A program made the translations under genes and the position numbers. A stretch of 64,000 nt of DNA from contig DAOUAM010000095.1 of the NCBI GenBank assembly GCA_034433305.1, positions 23,730 through 87,729 on the forward strand, in the 5' to 3' direction. Position 1 is the first letter of the stretch. Every line of letters begins with the position of its first letter. The DNA comes from DAOUAM01 sp034433305. GTDB lineage: Bacteria > Chloroflexota > Dehalococcoidia > Lucifugimonadales > DAOUAM01. The notes below the pieces were generated by a model, which was given only the letters and a program-made list of their open reading frames with translations, was not told the DNA's origin and ran no database searches. This document shows, one piece after another, positions 26,125-34,844 of the stretch.

Positions 26125-26440
26125 ACCTCACCGATGTTCAGGGGCGCGGCGTCGGCTTAGCTATGGCCCACTCTCCAGGCGTGTGTGCTGGCCAGACACC
26201 TCTGTAACACCGAGGCATATAGACCTGCGCAACACCTGGAAGGGTGCTGGGTGCACACAGGCATAAGACTGGTGCGCAGGTCAGCATGCCCCCTTCCTGG
26301 CCTTCCCCCAAGGAGGGAAGGGAGGGTTCTCGCCCCCATTGGGGGAGAGCCAGAGAGGGGGCTGGCCTCTGGCCCCCTTCCTGGCCTTCCCCCAAGGAGG
26401 GGAAGGGACTTTCTCGCCCCTCGGCGAGGCGCTTTAAGGA
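26125..26440. repeat. Dispersed repeat, copy 4 (inverted relative to copy 2)
   Basis: Fills the gap 26119-26446. 26148-26220 is the reverse complement of the ~70-base segment of copy 2 (CGTCGGCTTAGCTATGGCCC, then GGCCAGACACCTCTGTAACA). Two tandem blocks starting CCCCCTTCCTGGCCTTCCCC follow (about 26288 and 26372). No gene seen. Confidence 0.65.
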
Positions 26441-26446
26441 GGCGAA

Positions 26447-27388
26447 ATGGACTTCAAAGGCAAACAAGTGCTGGTGACTGGCGGCGCCGGGTTCATCGGC
26501 TCCCATCTGGTGGACAGGCTGGTGGCCGAAGGCGCCGACGTCACGGTGCTGGACGACCTTTCCTATGGCCGCGCCCAGAACCTCAACCCCAGAGCGCGTT
26601 TCCTCCAGGGCGACATACGCGACTACGACCGCGTCAGGGAGGCAGTGCGGGGCCAGCGGCTGGTGTTCCACCTGGCGGCCTGCGCTACCACGAAAGAGTC
26701 AGCCATGGGCTGGGCCGACCCGGTGTATGACTACCAGGTCAACGCCCTGGGCACCCTCAACGTGCTGCGGGCCGTGGCCGAGGCCGGCTCCGGCGCCAGC
26801 GTCGTCTACGCCTCCAGCGCCGCCGTGTATGGCCACATCCGCTACACGCCCATAGACGAGGCGCACCCCACCGAGCCGCTGTCGCCCTACGGCGTCAGCA
26901 AGCTGGCCGGGGAGAAGTACTGCCTGGCCTTCTTCCGCGAGCACGGCATCCCTGTTGTCATACTGCGCATCTTCAACTGCTACGGGCCGCGCCAGCCGCG
27001 CTACGTCATGCACGACTTCATCATGAAGCTGCAGCGCGACCCCAGCATGCTGAGCATCATAGGCGACGGCAGGCAGGCGCGGGACTTCTGCTATGTGGAC
27101 GACGTCATTGACGCCTTCCTGCTGGCCTGCCAGAGCCACGGCGAGACTTTCAACATCGCCACGGGCGTCCCCACCACGGTGATGGCGGTGGCCGAGGCCA
27201 TCAGGGCGGTCCTGTCGCCGGAGGCCAGGATCGTGAGCGAGGGCAGCACCTGGCGCGGCGACATCCCCGTGCTGCTGGGCGACGCCTCCAGGCTGCGCGC
27301 CCTGGGCTTCGCGCCCAAGGTGGACCTGGCAACGGGCATCAGGAGGCTGGTGGCCTCCTATGGCATTCCCGTACCCGTCGGGCGCTGA
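26447..27388 (+). CDS. NAD-dependent nucleotide-sugar epimerase/dehydratase (GalE-like), copy 1
   Basis: 313 residues; ATG preceded by TTAAGGAGGCGAA. Extended short-chain dehydrogenase: VLVTGGAGFIGSH (8-20) binds NAD, SSAAVYG supplies the Ser, and SPYGVSKLAGEKY supplies Y148-x3-K152. Near UDP-glucose 4-epimerase or UDP-GlcA epimerase in layout. Epimerises a UDP-sugar for the polysaccharide; the exact sugar is not predictable. Confidence 0.9.
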   Translation: MDFKGKQVLVTGGAGFIGSHLVDRLVAEGADVTVLDDLSYGRAQNLNPRARFLQGDIRDYDRVREAVRGQRLVFHLAACATTKESAMGWADPVYDYQVNALGTLNVLRAVAEAGSGASVVYASSAAVYGHIRYTPIDEAHPTEPLSPYGVSKLAGEKYCLAFFREHGIPVVILRIFNCYGPRQPRYVMHDFIMKLQRDPSMLSIIGDGRQARDFCYVDDVIDAFLLACQSHGETFNIATGVPTTVMAVAEAIRAVLSPEARIVSEGSTWRGDIPVLLGDASRLRALGFAPKVDLATGIRRLVASYGIPVPVGR

Positions 27389-27416
27389 CAGAGAGCAGGA
27401 AGGAGGGCGGCAGAGC

Positions 27417-28469
27417 ATGACGCTGGCGCAGCAGTGGCAGGCCCGGGCCTACCAGCCCCAGGACGAGGCATCGGTGACAGAGTTGCTCAGGCTGTCCCTG
27501 GGCGAGGACTCCCACGGGGCCGACCCGGCGGTGTGGCGCTGGAAGCACATGGACAACGTCTTTGGCCCCTCCTTCACCCGGCTGGCCTGCGGCCCGGACG
27601 GCCGGGTCATCGGCCTGAGGGCCTTCATGCAGTGGCGCTTGCAGATGGGTGACCGGACGCTGCGGGCCGTGCGCGCCGTGGACACTGCCACCCACCCGGA
27701 CTTCCGCCGCATGGGCGTCTTCTCCGGCCTCACTAAAGGGCTGGTGGAGGACGTGCGCCAGGCGGGCGTGGACCTGGTCTTCAACACTCCCAACCAGTAC
27801 TCCCTGCCTGGCTACCTCAAGCTGGGCTGGCAACTGGTGGGCACCGTGCAGCCCCTGTTGCTGGTGCTGGACCGCCTCCGCTTCTTCCCCAGGCTCATGG
27901 GCTACCAGATGCGGTACATCAGGCCACGGGCCTACGGTAGCCAGGAGTTCTTCTCCAGGCCGGTGCCCCACGTAAGGGACATCCTCGACACAGCCGGGGG
28001 CGTGCAGCGACTCCTGGCCCGCGCCGGCCAGGTGGAGCAGGGCGCCGCCCTGGCTACACCCCGCTCCCTGGAGTACCTCAGATGGCGGTACGCCGCGCAC
28101 CCTCGCATTGCCTACTACGGCCTTGCTGTGGGCGGCTACGACGGCCCGGCGGCCTGCGCCATCTTCCGCGCCAACAGCCGCTTCGGCCTGAAGGAGGTGG
28201 TGCTCTCGGAGGTGCTGCTGTCGGACAGGGACGAGGGCCTGGTGCGGCAGCTTGTGCGTCGGCTGAGGCAGGGCCTCAGGGCCGACTACCTGATTGCTTA
28301 TGCCAGGGAAGGCTCCTTCCTGCGTGGCGCGCTGAGGCGCTGCGGCTTCTGGCCCGTGCCACGCTGGGGCATGAAGCTGGTGGCCAGGCCCCTCGTCCCG
28401 GACCTGCCCATGGACCCGCTCCGCATGGAGAGCTGGGCGCTGGGCCTGGGAGACCTGGAGCTGTTTTGA
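27417..28469 (+). CDS. GNAT-fold N-acyltransferase-like protein
   Basis: 350 residues. ATG at 27417 chosen for the upstream AAGGAGGGCGG. Residues about 10-150 show the GNAT pattern: YQPQDEASVTELLRLSLGED, then RAVDTATHPDFRRMGVFSGLTKGLVEDV, which holds the acetyl-CoA pyrophosphate loop (RRMGVF), then VFNTPNQYSLPGYLKLGW. The second half is less conserved. Similar proteins occur in exopolysaccharide loci, where they may acetylate sugars or amines. Function unproven. Confidence 0.72.
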   Translation: MTLAQQWQARAYQPQDEASVTELLRLSLGEDSHGADPAVWRWKHMDNVFGPSFTRLACGPDGRVIGLRAFMQWRLQMGDRTLRAVRAVDTATHPDFRRMGVFSGLTKGLVEDVRQAGVDLVFNTPNQYSLPGYLKLGWQLVGTVQPLLLVLDRLRFFPRLMGYQMRYIRPRAYGSQEFFSRPVPHVRDILDTAGGVQRLLARAGQVEQGAALATPRSLEYLRWRYAAHPRIAYYGLAVGGYDGPAACAIFRANSRFGLKEVVLSEVLLSDRDEGLVRQLVRRLRQGLRADYLIAYAREGSFLRGALRRCGFWPVPRWGMKLVARPLVPDLPMDPLRMESWALGLGDLELF

Positions 28470-28479
28470 GGTCGAGGCA

Positions 28480-29529
28480 ATGTCTGGTGGTTTCAACGAG
28501 GCACAGGCCATGACGGAGCAGAGAGGCAAGCCCATCTTCGTGGTCGGCACGTCGCGCAGCGGCACGACCCTCCTCCACCAGTTGCTGGCCTCCCACTCCC
28601 GGGTGGTGGGAGTCTACGAGACCAGCATCCTCCGGCGGGTGGACACCCGCAAGCGGTCCCTGGAGGCGGAGGTCAGGAAGATAGCCCGCAGTCGCGAGGA
28701 GGCCCGCATTGTGCTGGACTACTTCTCCAGGGCCTTCCAGGGGGTGCCGGCCAGGGAAGTGGACGCATACCGGTTCCTGGACGCCTACGGCCAGGCCCAC
28801 TGCGCTCACTTCCGCCGTGTGGCCTACGTGGAGAAGACGCCTGTCCACGCCCACTTCGTCGCCGGCCTGCTGTCGCGGGTGCCCGACTCTCGCGTGGTCG
28901 TGGTGATGCGTGACCCACGCGCTATTGTAGCGTCTCGGCTGCGCACCCCCAGGATCAGCCGGGGCAAGGCCGCCCACCTGCCCAGGAAGGCGCAGTTCTA
29001 CCTGAACCTCTCCTCGGTGATGTTCACCTTCCGGGAGCTGGACAGGTGGTCCCTGCCGCAAGGCCCCCAGGGAGAGCGCGTCAGCTTTGTCCGCTACGAG
29101 GACGTGGTGACCCGCCCGGAGGACACCCTGGCCGGCATCTTCCAGGCCCTGGGGCTGCCCTGGGAGCCTGTGCATACGCGGATACACCCGCTGGACTTGC
29201 GGCTGGAGGCCAGGGACAGGCTGGGCCTGATGAACTCCTCCTTTGGCAGGAAGCGCCTGGAGACCGTCACCAGCACGTCCCTGGTGAACTGGACAGGGAC
29301 GCTTAGCCCCTCGGAGGCGGCCTTCACGGCGGCGTGCGTCTGGGGCCTGGGCCTGCGGTCTATCAAGGCGCTCTACCCAGCGCTGGCCGAGTGGGCGTCC
29401 GGCGGGCCGATGGTGCGGCTCATGGACGCCTTCTCCCGCGCCGACCACTACCTTTTCATGCGCAGGAACTTCAAGGCACTGGGCGTGCTGGAAGCCAACG
29501 GCAGGCCAGCCCAGGCGGTAGCGCGGTAG
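28480..29529 (+). CDS. Sulfotransferase (paralogue 2)
   Basis: 349 residues; ATG at 28480 after GAGGCA, or ATG 10 codons on. PAPS loop FVVGTSRSGTTLLHQLLASH and 3'-phosphate motif VVVMRDPRAIVASRL are clear (Sulfotransfer_3-like). The region FVRYEDVVTRPEDTLAGIFQALGLPWEP is also typical. Acceptor probably a sugar of the surface polysaccharide. Confidence 0.88.
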   Translation: MSGGFNEAQAMTEQRGKPIFVVGTSRSGTTLLHQLLASHSRVVGVYETSILRRVDTRKRSLEAEVRKIARSREEARIVLDYFSRAFQGVPAREVDAYRFLDAYGQAHCAHFRRVAYVEKTPVHAHFVAGLLSRVPDSRVVVVMRDPRAIVASRLRTPRISRGKAAHLPRKAQFYLNLSSVMFTFRELDRWSLPQGPQGERVSFVRYEDVVTRPEDTLAGIFQALGLPWEPVHTRIHPLDLRLEARDRLGLMNSSFGRKRLETVTSTSLVNWTGTLSPSEAAFTAACVWGLGLRSIKALYPALAEWASGGPMVRLMDAFSRADHYLFMRRNFKALGVLEANGRPAQAVAR

Positions 29530-29535
29530 GCGACG

Positions 29536-30876
29536 ATGGTCCTGCTGGTGCTGCTGGCCGTTCTGGGGCTGCTGGCAGGCGCCCTCATTGGCCGCTTCGA
29601 CTACGATATCCAGGGCTATATCCTGGTGTTGCTGGGGGGCGTGGCCCTCTTCGTCCTCCTGGTAATACCCAGGGTGGCGGCCAGTGATGGGCGGTGGTTC
29701 CTGCGGCTGGCGGTGCTGGCCCTCTTCGTCAAGATAGGCGCGTCCCTGTTCCGGCTGTACTGGGCCTTCGGAGTCAAGGGCGGGGCCGACGCGGCGCTGT
29801 ACTTCAGGACGGGCCAGCGCGTGGCCACGGACTTGCGGCAACTGGACTTCCAGGGCGTGCTGGGCCTGACCGCGCCGGGCACCGACTTCATGCAGGCCGT
29901 CAGCGGCTTCGCCATGGCTATCATCGGGCCGACGCTGCCAGGGGCGTACCTGTTCTTTGCGCTGGCGGCCTTCCTGGGCGCCCTCCTCTACTACAAGGCC
30001 TTTCGCACGGCGTTCCCCGAGAGTAACCACAAGCTGTACGCGGCCCTCATATTCCTGTACCCGTCGTGGGTGTACTGGCCCAGCAGCCTGGGCAAGGACT
30101 CCTACATGGCGCTGATGATCGGGCTGTCGGCCTACGGCGTCGCGCTGGCCGTCTGCAAGCGAGCGCTGGCGGGCTGGCTGCTGGTGTGCGCCGGGCTGGC
30201 CGGCGCGGCCATGGTGCGCCCGCACGTGGCGGCCCTGCTGGCGGTGAGCATGGCCTTCCCCATGGCCCTCTACCCGCCCTTCCGGGACCGGCGCGTCGCC
30301 ATGCTGGCCCGCGTGGCCTCCATTGCGCTGGCCCTGGCCCTGGCCTGGTTGATGGTGGACAGGGCCGCCGAGTTCCTCAAGCTGGAGTCAACCTCCCTGG
30401 ATGCGGGGCTGGAGCGGTACGACGAGTTACAGGACCGCGCCGCTCGTGGCGGGTCCTCCTTCACCCCGCCCGATATCACCAACCCGCTGGAGGTGCCCAT
30501 GGCCGTGGCCACAGTCTTGTTCCGGCCCTTCCCCTGGGAGGCGCCCAACCTGGCGGCGCTGGTGCTGTCCCTGGAAGGCGTTATGTTCGCCAGCGTGCTG
30601 CTCTGGCGCCTGGGGTCCATCCGGAAGGCCATATTTCACGTATTCTCCAACCCGTATCTCGTGTTTGTCCTGGTGTACATCATCCTCTTTATTCCGGTGT
30701 TCACCACCATGGGCAACTTCAGCCTGCTTGGCCGGCAGCGGCTCCAGCTCTTGCCCCTGGTGTTCATGCTGGTAGCCTATGAGGCCCAGCGCAGGAAAGC
30801 TGAAAGCCCGCAGAGGGTTGCCAGCGGCCCACGGCCTCAGCAGACCGCCATGCCGGGACATCTGTCGTCGGGCTGA
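29536..30876 (+). CDS. Polytopic membrane protein, candidate polysaccharide polymerase (Wzy-like)
   Basis: 446 residues with about ten to eleven hydrophobic segments and one long polar loop (about 280-330, ESTSLDAGLERYDELQDRAARG...). The motif FLYPSWVYWPSSLGKDSYMAL lies in mid-protein. Wzy polymerases show little sequence conservation but have this topology, with a large outer loop. No other polymerase candidate is present in the locus. Assignment rests on topology and context. Confidence 0.6.
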   Translation: MVLLVLLAVLGLLAGALIGRFDYDIQGYILVLLGGVALFVLLVIPRVAASDGRWFLRLAVLALFVKIGASLFRLYWAFGVKGGADAALYFRTGQRVATDLRQLDFQGVLGLTAPGTDFMQAVSGFAMAIIGPTLPGAYLFFALAAFLGALLYYKAFRTAFPESNHKLYAALIFLYPSWVYWPSSLGKDSYMALMIGLSAYGVALAVCKRALAGWLLVCAGLAGAAMVRPHVAALLAVSMAFPMALYPPFRDRRVAMLARVASIALALALAWLMVDRAAEFLKLESTSLDAGLERYDELQDRAARGGSSFTPPDITNPLEVPMAVATVLFRPFPWEAPNLAALVLSLEGVMFASVLLWRLGSIRKAIFHVFSNPYLVFVLVYIILFIPVFTTMGNFSLLGRQRLQLLPLVFMLVAYEAQRRKAESPQRVASGPRPQQTAMPGHLSSG

Positions 30877-30877
30877 G

Positions 30878-31753
30878 ATGTCTGGAGTCCATACCATAGA
30901 AAAGGCCAGGGCCGGCGTCGGCATGGCTAGCCGCCTTCGGGCGCTGGGCCTGTGGCTGGGGCTGCTGCTGACTGTGCTGGGACTCTCCGGGGCTGCGTAC
31001 CTGTACGCCTTCTACGTTGCCGAGAACGCCAGGGCCATGGCCGCCTTCTCCGACAGCCTGTCCAGCTACGAAGACGCGAAGCCGACGCCCGAGGGGCTGG
31101 TCGCGCTGTCCCACCAGGTCTGCCTGCTGGACACGCGCATCGGCAATCTGGAGTCTTTCCTTCAGCCGGTCTCCAGGACCATAGCCGAGGGGGGCTGGTG
31201 CGGCAACTACGTCCGCGTGTTCCTGCTCCTGGCCCACTCCCAGGGCTATCGCGCCCAGATGCTCCACCTGCGCGCGGGCAACCGCTCCCACACCATGGCC
31301 GAGGTCTTCTACGAGGGCAGGTGGCGGGCCGTGGACCCCTTCTTCAACCTGGTGTACCGCCGGCCGGACGGCGAGCTGGCGACCTACGAGGACATTCAGC
31401 GTGACCCTGGCCTGAGCCTGGCCCCGGCCTTCACGGGCGAGCTTGATGGGCCAGCGCTGGCAGGGGTATACCGCCGGTACGTGCCCATATTCCCCGCCCT
31501 TTTCACAGACGCCTCGAAGCCTGACTGGAGGCTGGATGGCAGCAGTCTCTATCACACGGGCATCCTGCTGCTGAACTATCCGCTGTCCCTGGCCTACGAC
31601 GGGCCTCGTCGCGCGGCCGTGCCCTACTGGCTGTACCGGCCCGAGTTGCTGGGAATTTACGTCTGCCTGGTGGTATCCGGCGCGGGCGTCGCCGTGACCG
31701 GCATATGGCTGCTGACGAGGACGCGCGGCCGGCGGGTGGAAGTCCATGAGTGA
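30878..31753 (+). CDS. Membrane-anchored transglutaminase-like protein
   Basis: 291 residues; ATG starts 1 base after the preceding TGA. One N-terminal hydrophobic helix (23-46) and one C-terminal helix (about 258-280) flank a domain with a Cys-His-Asp triad of the transglutaminase/protease fold: C108 in EGGWCGNYVRVFLLLA, H138 in SHTMAEVFY and D153 in AVDPFFN. Such domains cleave or transfer amide or ester bonds. In a polysaccharide locus it could modify an acyl or peptide substituent outside the membrane. Its 3' end overlaps the next gene by 8 bases. Confidence 0.78.
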   Translation: MSGVHTIEKARAGVGMASRLRALGLWLGLLLTVLGLSGAAYLYAFYVAENARAMAAFSDSLSSYEDAKPTPEGLVALSHQVCLLDTRIGNLESFLQPVSRTIAEGGWCGNYVRVFLLLAHSQGYRAQMLHLRAGNRSHTMAEVFYEGRWRAVDPFFNLVYRRPDGELATYEDIQRDPGLSLAPAFTGELDGPALAGVYRRYVPIFPALFTDASKPDWRLDGSSLYHTGILLLNYPLSLAYDGPRRAAVPYWLYRPELLGIYVCLVVSGAGVAVTGIWLLTRTRGRRVEVHE

Positions 31754-32717
31754 GCTACTGCGCAGGGGCGTTTTCCTGCTCTCGATAGATACCGAGCTGG
31801 CCTGGGGAGGAGTACACAACGGCTCCTTCGTCCGCCGGCGGCGCATGCTGGAGCAGGCCAGGAGCGTCATAGCCCGCCTGCTGGGCCTGCTGGAGCGGCA
31901 CGAGATAAGGGCCACCTGGGCCATCGTCGGGCACCTGTTCCTGGACGGTTGCAGGCCCCGCCACGGCCTCAAGCACCCCGAGATCGTGAGGCCATCCTAT
32001 GCCTGGTACTCGGGCGACTGGTTCCAGCACGACCCCTGCACCGACGCCCGGCGGGACCCGCTGTGGTACGGCCCGGACATAGTGGAGGCCGTGCTGGGCT
32101 GCCGCGTGCCGCAGGAGGTCGGCTCCCACGGGTTCTCCCACATAATCGTGGGCGACCCCGGTTGCGGCCGGGCATGCTTCGCCTCGGAGCTTAAGGCCAG
32201 CCTGGAGGCGGCCAGGCCCTGGGGCATACCCCTGCGCTCCTTCGTGTTCCCGCGCAACTCCATCGGGCACCTGGACGTGCTGGCCGCCAACGGTTTCACC
32301 GCCTTCCGCGGCCTCGCCCCGGGACAGGAAGGGCGTGGAAGGGTGTCTGGCCTGCTGTTCAACGTGCTGCCCCTGACCGTCGTGGCCCAGCCCAGGAGGG
32401 TCCACGGACTCTGGGACCTGCCGGCCACCGACTTCTACCTGCACCGTGAGGGCTACGCCCACGGGGTGCCCATGGCCCTGCGTGTCCGCAAGGCTGTTGC
32501 AGGGCTGAGGCGTGCTGCGTCGCAGGCGTCCATATTCCACCTCTGGTTCCACCCCTTTAACCTGGCCAGCGATGCCGAGGCCCTGCTGGGCGGACTGGAT
32601 GCCATCTTCCGTGAGGCCGCCAGGCTGCGGGGCCAGGGTGTGCTGGACAACCTGACCATGGGAGAGCTGGCCCAGCGCCTGGACGCGCTGGCCGTAGAAA
32701 GGACCGGGGCCACGTGA
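31746..32717 (+). CDS. Polysaccharide deacetylase family protein
   Basis: 323 residues. The N-terminal FLLSIDTELAWGG is the first NodB-homology motif (Asp-rich) and IRATWAIVGHLF is the usual strand that follows. VGSHGFSHIIVGDPGC carries the HxxxH-like zinc site, SFVFPRNSIGHLDVLAANGF follows, and FHLWFHPFNLA is the last motif. The family removes N- or O-acetyl groups from polysaccharides. No signal peptide is seen, so a cytoplasmic lipid-linked substrate is possible. Confidence 0.82.
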   Translation: MSELLRRGVFLLSIDTELAWGGVHNGSFVRRRRMLEQARSVIARLLGLLERHEIRATWAIVGHLFLDGCRPRHGLKHPEIVRPSYAWYSGDWFQHDPCTDARRDPLWYGPDIVEAVLGCRVPQEVGSHGFSHIIVGDPGCGRACFASELKASLEAARPWGIPLRSFVFPRNSIGHLDVLAANGFTAFRGLAPGQEGRGRVSGLLFNVLPLTVVAQPRRVHGLWDLPATDFYLHREGYAHGVPMALRVRKAVAGLRRAASQASIFHLWFHPFNLASDAEALLGGLDAIFREAARLRGQGVLDNLTMGELAQRLDALAVERTGAT

Positions 32718-33985
32718 AGAAGCAAGCTGGCGTCATAGGTCTGGGCTACGTTGGCCTGCCCCTGGCCCTGGAGCTGTGCAGGGCAGGGTACAGGGTCGTC
32801 GGCGTTGACGTGGACGGCGCGCGCGTGGCGTCCCTCGCCCGTGGCCGCTCCTACATAGGCGACGTGCCAGACGAAAAGGTAAAGGCGCTGGTGGACGGCG
32901 GCGCGCTGCTGCCCACCACGGACTACCAGGAGTTGCGGGCCGTGGAGGCCATGAGCATCTGCGTGCCCACACCGCTGCGCAAGACCCGCGACCCGGACAT
33001 TTCCTTCGTTGCCGACGCCGCCGAGAAGGTGGCCGCTGTCTTGCGGCCCGGCCAGGTGGTCATCCTGGAGAGCACGGTCTTCCCGGGGGCGACGGAAGAG
33101 CTGGTGGCACCCATCCTGGAGCGCGGCGGCATGAGGGCAGGCCTGGACTTCTACCTGGCCTTCTCGCCAGAGCGCATAGACCCGGGCAATGCCCGATTCC
33201 CGCCGCGCTCCATCCCCAAGCTGGTGGGCGGCATAAACGAGGCGTCCACGCGCGCGGCCGTGGAGTTCTATAGCCAGGTCTTTGACCGGGTGGTGCCCAT
33301 GGCCTCGGCCAAAGAGGCCGAGATGGCCAAGCTGCTGGAGAACACCTTCCGCGCCGTCAACATCGGCCTGGTCAACGAACTGGCCATCCTGGCACACCAG
33401 ATGGGCGTGAGCATCTGGCGGGTCATCGAGGCGGCCTCCACCAAGCCCTTCGGCTTCATGCCCTTCTACCCAGGCCCCGGCTGGGGCGGCCACTGCATCC
33501 CCGTAGACCCGGTTTACCTGTCCTGGAAGGCCAGGGCCGAGGGTGGCGACACGGGCTTCATTGACCACGCCGTGTCTGTCAACAACCGGATGCCCGGCTA
33601 CGTGGTGGGCCGCATCGTGGACCTGCTCAACGAGCAGGGCAGCCCCATCAGAGGCTCGCATGTGCTGCTGCTGGGCGTGGCCTACAAGCGGGACGTGGCC
33701 GACGTGCGGGAGTCCCCCGCCCTGGCCATCCTCTCCCTGCTCCGGCAGAAGGGCGCCCGGGTGTCCTACCATGACCCGCTGGTGCCCGTGCTGGAGCACG
33801 AAGGCCGCTGGGAGTCGCAGCCCCTGGACGCCCAGGCGCTGGCACACCAGGACTGCGTGGTGATAGCCACCGACCACTCCTGCGTTGACTACGAGCTTGT
33901 CGCCAGGCACTCGCGCCTGGTCTTCGACACCCGCAACGCCACCAGCCGGCTCAAGGGTGGCTATCCCAACATATGGCTATTGTGA
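32714..33985 (+). CDS. UDP-N-acetylhexosamine dehydrogenase (WbpA/WecC-like)
   Basis: 423 residues; GTG overlaps the previous stop by 4 bases. Rossmann start AGVIGLGYVGLPLALELC, conserved STVFPGATEEL and FSPERIDPGN, and catalytic C261 in GWGGHCIPVDPVYLSWKA. This last block, with PFYPGPG before it, is typical of UDP-GlcNAc/UDP-ManNAc 6-dehydrogenases rather than UDP-glucose dehydrogenases. With the acetyltransferase and aminotransferase at 39506-41740 it suggests a diacetamido-uronic acid branch, although no WbpB-type oxidase gene is seen here. Confidence 0.87.
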   Translation: MKKQAGVIGLGYVGLPLALELCRAGYRVVGVDVDGARVASLARGRSYIGDVPDEKVKALVDGGALLPTTDYQELRAVEAMSICVPTPLRKTRDPDISFVADAAEKVAAVLRPGQVVILESTVFPGATEELVAPILERGGMRAGLDFYLAFSPERIDPGNARFPPRSIPKLVGGINEASTRAAVEFYSQVFDRVVPMASAKEAEMAKLLENTFRAVNIGLVNELAILAHQMGVSIWRVIEAASTKPFGFMPFYPGPGWGGHCIPVDPVYLSWKARAEGGDTGFIDHAVSVNNRMPGYVVGRIVDLLNEQGSPIRGSHVLLLGVAYKRDVADVRESPALAILSLLRQKGARVSYHDPLVPVLEHEGRWESQPLDAQALAHQDCVVIATDHSCVDYELVARHSRLVFDTRNATSRLKGGYPNIWLL

Positions 33986-34010
33986 AGGTACCAGTAAACG
34001 CTTCATCACC

Positions 34011-34844
34011 ATGACCACAGTCCTTCCCAACTTCCTCATCATAGGCGCCATGCGCTCGGGCACTACCTCGCTGGTGCACTACCTCCGTGGTCACCCCGAG
34101 GTGTTCATGTCGCGCAAGAAGGAAGTCCACTACTTCGACCAGGAGTTCCAGCGCGGGCCGGGCTGGTATGCCAGGTGGTTCGCTGGCGCCAACGGCCAGC
34201 GCGCCATAGGCGAGGCGACGCCGGCCTACATGTACTGCCCGGAGGCCACGGCACGCATGGCCCAGGTCATCCCCGGTGCCAGGCTCATCGCCATCCTCAG
34301 GGACCCGGTGGACCGCGCCTATTCCCACTACTGGCATAACCGGGTGCGCGGCAAGGAGGCCCTGGAGTTCGCCGACGCCATCGCCGCCGAGCCGGAGCGC
34401 CTGGCCAGCGGCCCCGATGGGCGCTCCACCTACTCCTACCTCGACCGCGGGCGCTACCTGGCGCAGCTCCTCCACGTCTGCCGCTACTTCCCCAGGGATG
34501 CGCTGCTGGTGGTCCTGTTCGAGGAGCTGCGCGACTCGCCGGTGGAGGCGTTCCAGGTAGTGTGCCGGTTCCTGGGCGTGGACCCTTCCTTCGTGCCGTC
34601 CAACGTGGGCGAGCCTACCAACTACTACGCCGCCTTCCGCTCCGTCGCCTACAGGAAGCTGGTGCGCGGCATGCCCTTCCTGCCCAGGTGGGCCAGGACG
34701 GCGCTGAAGAAGCTCAACGTCCAGCACTCTACCTATCCCAGAATGGACCCGGCCCTGCGAGCGCGGCTGCAACAGTCCTTCGCCCAGGACAACGCGGCCC
34801 TGGCGGCCTGGCTGGGGCGGGACCTGTCGGCATGGAGCGCGTAA
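34011..34844 (+). CDS. Sulfotransferase (paralogue 3)
   Basis: 277 residues. ATG at 34011 starts the domain; the frame is open into the previous gene. PAPS loop LIIGAMRSGTTSLVHYLRGH and AILRDPVDRAYSHYWHNR match paralogue 1 closely, as does the end DNAALAAWLGRDLSAW. The two differ mainly at the N-terminus, so they look like a gene duplication within the locus. Confidence 0.9.
   Translation: MTTVLPNFLIIGAMRSGTTSLVHYLRGHPEVFMSRKKEVHYFDQEFQRGPGWYARWFAGANGQRAIGEATPAYMYCPEATARMAQVIPGARLIAILRDPVDRAYSHYWHNRVRGKEALEFADAIAAEPERLASGPDGRSTYSYLDRGRYLAQLLHVCRYFPRDALLVVLFEELRDSPVEAFQVVCRFLGVDPSFVPSNVGEPTNYYAAFRSVAYRKLVRGMPFLPRWARTALKKLNVQHSTYPRMDPALRARLQQSFAQDNAALAAWLGRDLSAWSA

Noticed and set aside
26138..26671. 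Minus-strand frame over repeat copy 4
   Set aside because: It is made almost entirely of the repeat and the antisense of an epimerase gene.
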